From Silvanigrellales bacterium (lineage in GTDB: Bacteria; Bdellovibrionota_B; Oligoflexia; Silvanigrellales; Silvanigrellaceae), in contig JANQPW010000842.1 of NCBI GenBank assembly GCA_028285285.1, positions 1 through 5,925 of the forward strand: a DNA stretch of 5,925 nt, written 5' to 3'. The position numbers and the translations under genes are program-made. Position 1 is the stretch's first letter; the number at the start of each line of letters is the position of its first letter. Of the stretch, positions 4,902 to 5,925 are shown piece after piece. The notes under the pieces were generated by a model. The model made no database searches, was not told the DNA's origin, and saw only the letters and a program-made list of their open reading frames with translations.

Positions 4902-5925
4902 GTGCCACAGTAGACCTCGATATCAGACTCCGATTTGGCTGTGAGCTTGTGCAGGAGGCGGAGATCGAGTCAGGGTTTTCGGGGTGGACGATCCTTTGTG
5001 GCCTTCCGACAAGTTTTGCAGCGGGCTCTTCCGAAGCCCCTGAAGGAGAGTCGAACGACAAACTTCAGCCGGGCCAACTTGTTGTTGCCAACACCTCGAC
5101 GCACACGGCCCATTGCGTGGTGGGTGCCTCGCAACTCAATCGCCTCAATGGTCAACCCGTTGGCAAACGCCATAAGAGCTTTGGATTTGGTGCTTCCATT
5201 TGGGACTCCCTTGCCACTCGAAAAGAGCTGCATGGAAGTGGAGTGATTCTGGACATCAGCAGTCTTCACGAGGCCGGTGAGCTGGAGCACCTTGATGAGT
5301 TCTACGCAGGCCTCCTGACTCGTTCGATCGCGCCTCAGCTCCGGAAGCTCAAACCTCAGCTTGAGGAGGCTGAAGAGTCCACGGAAAGTGGAGAAAAAGG
5401 GACCGGTGGTGACTCTCCCGCTCCCCTTCGGATCATTTTAAGAGGTCATAGTTCCGGGAGTTTTGAAGAGGATCTCAAGTCTGCTCAGGCCGTGGCCAAT
5501 GGCATGAGGTTGACCCGCTCCCTCGTAAACGCTCCCCCAAATTTGTTGAGGCCCTCTCAGTTTGAAAAGCTTCTGGCTGCTCTTTTCCAGGAACTTGAAA
5601 GTGAACAACCGGACGCCGAACTCAGTTTTGAAGTTTTTAAGGGAGCCGCACTTGATGAGCTGAACTGCCGTTTGATTCAAGCGGTCGGGCAAGGGAGCTC
5701 CTCGGAACCACGAATTGTCAAGCTTTGCTACCAACCCAAAAATGCGGCTGAAGGTCTGAAGAAGATCAGTCTGGTTGGAAAGGGCGTGACCTTTGACTCC
5801 GGGGGCTACAACTTGAAGCCAAGTTCCTTTATGAGGAACATGAAGAAAGACATGGGTGGTTCGGCTGCTGCATTTGGCTCCTTTCATGCCGTTGTGTCTA
5901 AGGGGCTTCCCGTTCAAATGGAGTG
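4898..5925 (+). CDS. Leucyl aminopeptidase, family M17 (partial, runs off right edge)
   Basis: M17 leucyl aminopeptidases (PepA family) are two-metal, usually hexameric cytoplasmic exopeptidases that remove N-terminal residues from peptides. The frame runs 342 codons without a stop to the window end. Residues 1-155 form the variable N-terminal domain, including KRHKSFGFGASIWDSL. A Glu/Ser/Gly-rich insert (156-175) separates it from LRIILRG. LTRSLVNAPPNLLRPSQF (205-222) matches the conserved LVN.PPN.L.P entry to the catalytic domain. VGKGVTFDSGG (293-303) supplies metal ligands K295 and D300. LKPSSFMRNMKKDMGGSAA (306-324) supplies the catalytic lysine K307 and metal ligand D318. The downstream NTDAEGRL signature lies outside the window. 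The ATG overlaps the transglycosylase stop as ATGA. No signal peptide is seen. The insert is a little longer and more acidic than I expect for the family. The family call is strong; substrate preference cannot be read from this part. Confidence 0.93.
   Translation, partial: MSATVDLDIRLRFGCELVQEAEIESGFSGWTILCGLPTSFAAGSSEAPEGESNDKLQPGQLVVANTSTHTAHCVVGASQLNRLNGQPVGKRHKSFGFGASIWDSLATRKELHGSGVILDISSLHEAGELEHLDEFYAGLLTRSIAPQLRKLKPQLEEAEESTESGEKGTGGDSPAPLRIILRGHSSGSFEEDLKSAQAVANGMRLTRSLVNAPPNLLRPSQFEKLLAALFQELESEQPDAELSFEVFKGAALDELNCRLIQAVGQGSSSEPRIVKLCYQPKNAAEGLKKISLVGKGVTFDSGGYNLKPSSFMRNMKKDMGGSAAAFGSFHAVVSKGLPVQME

Noticed and set aside
5438..5917. A 159-codon reverse-strand frame over the aminopeptidase
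   Set aside because: It is the antisense of the M17 catalytic domain, whose metal-ligand motifs fix the true frame.

Overview
The window reads as a compact piece of chromosome from a Gram-negative bacterium with roughly balanced base composition. An exported MltD-like lytic transglycosylase, a housekeeping SecA and a ComM/YifB-type ATPase fit this. The transglycosylase resembles versions I associate with Bdellovibrio-like and other former deltaproteobacterial lineages, but this placement is inference. No mobile element, CRISPR array, rRNA or tRNA gene was recognised.

The genes form two divergent blocks around a spacer of about 190 bp (3014-3202). Leftward, secA (3013 to 509) encodes an 834-residue preprotein translocase ATPase that lacks the usual C-terminal zinc-binding tail. 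After 94 bp it is followed by the first 138 codons of a ComM/YifB magnesium-chelatase-like ATPase gene, which leaves the window at base 1. Rightward, a 115-residue protein with a textbook leucine zipper (3203-3550) precedes a 407-residue secreted SLT-type lytic transglycosylase starting at GTG (3678-4901). That gene overlaps by four bases (ATGA) a family M17 leucyl aminopeptidase gene, which runs off the right edge inside its catalytic domain.

Functionally, SecA would drive export of proteins such as the transglycosylase, which carries a classical Sec signal peptide and would cut periplasmic peptidoglycan. The M17 enzyme should be a cytoplasmic exopeptidase, and its start overlap suggests translational coupling to the transglycosylase. 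The zipper protein has no assigned function. Nothing here clearly amounts to a new multi-gene system. The points most worth a second look are the zipper protein and its odd junction with the transglycosylase frame, the tail-less SecA, the degenerate ComM N-domain motif, and the inverted repeats in the divergent promoter region.
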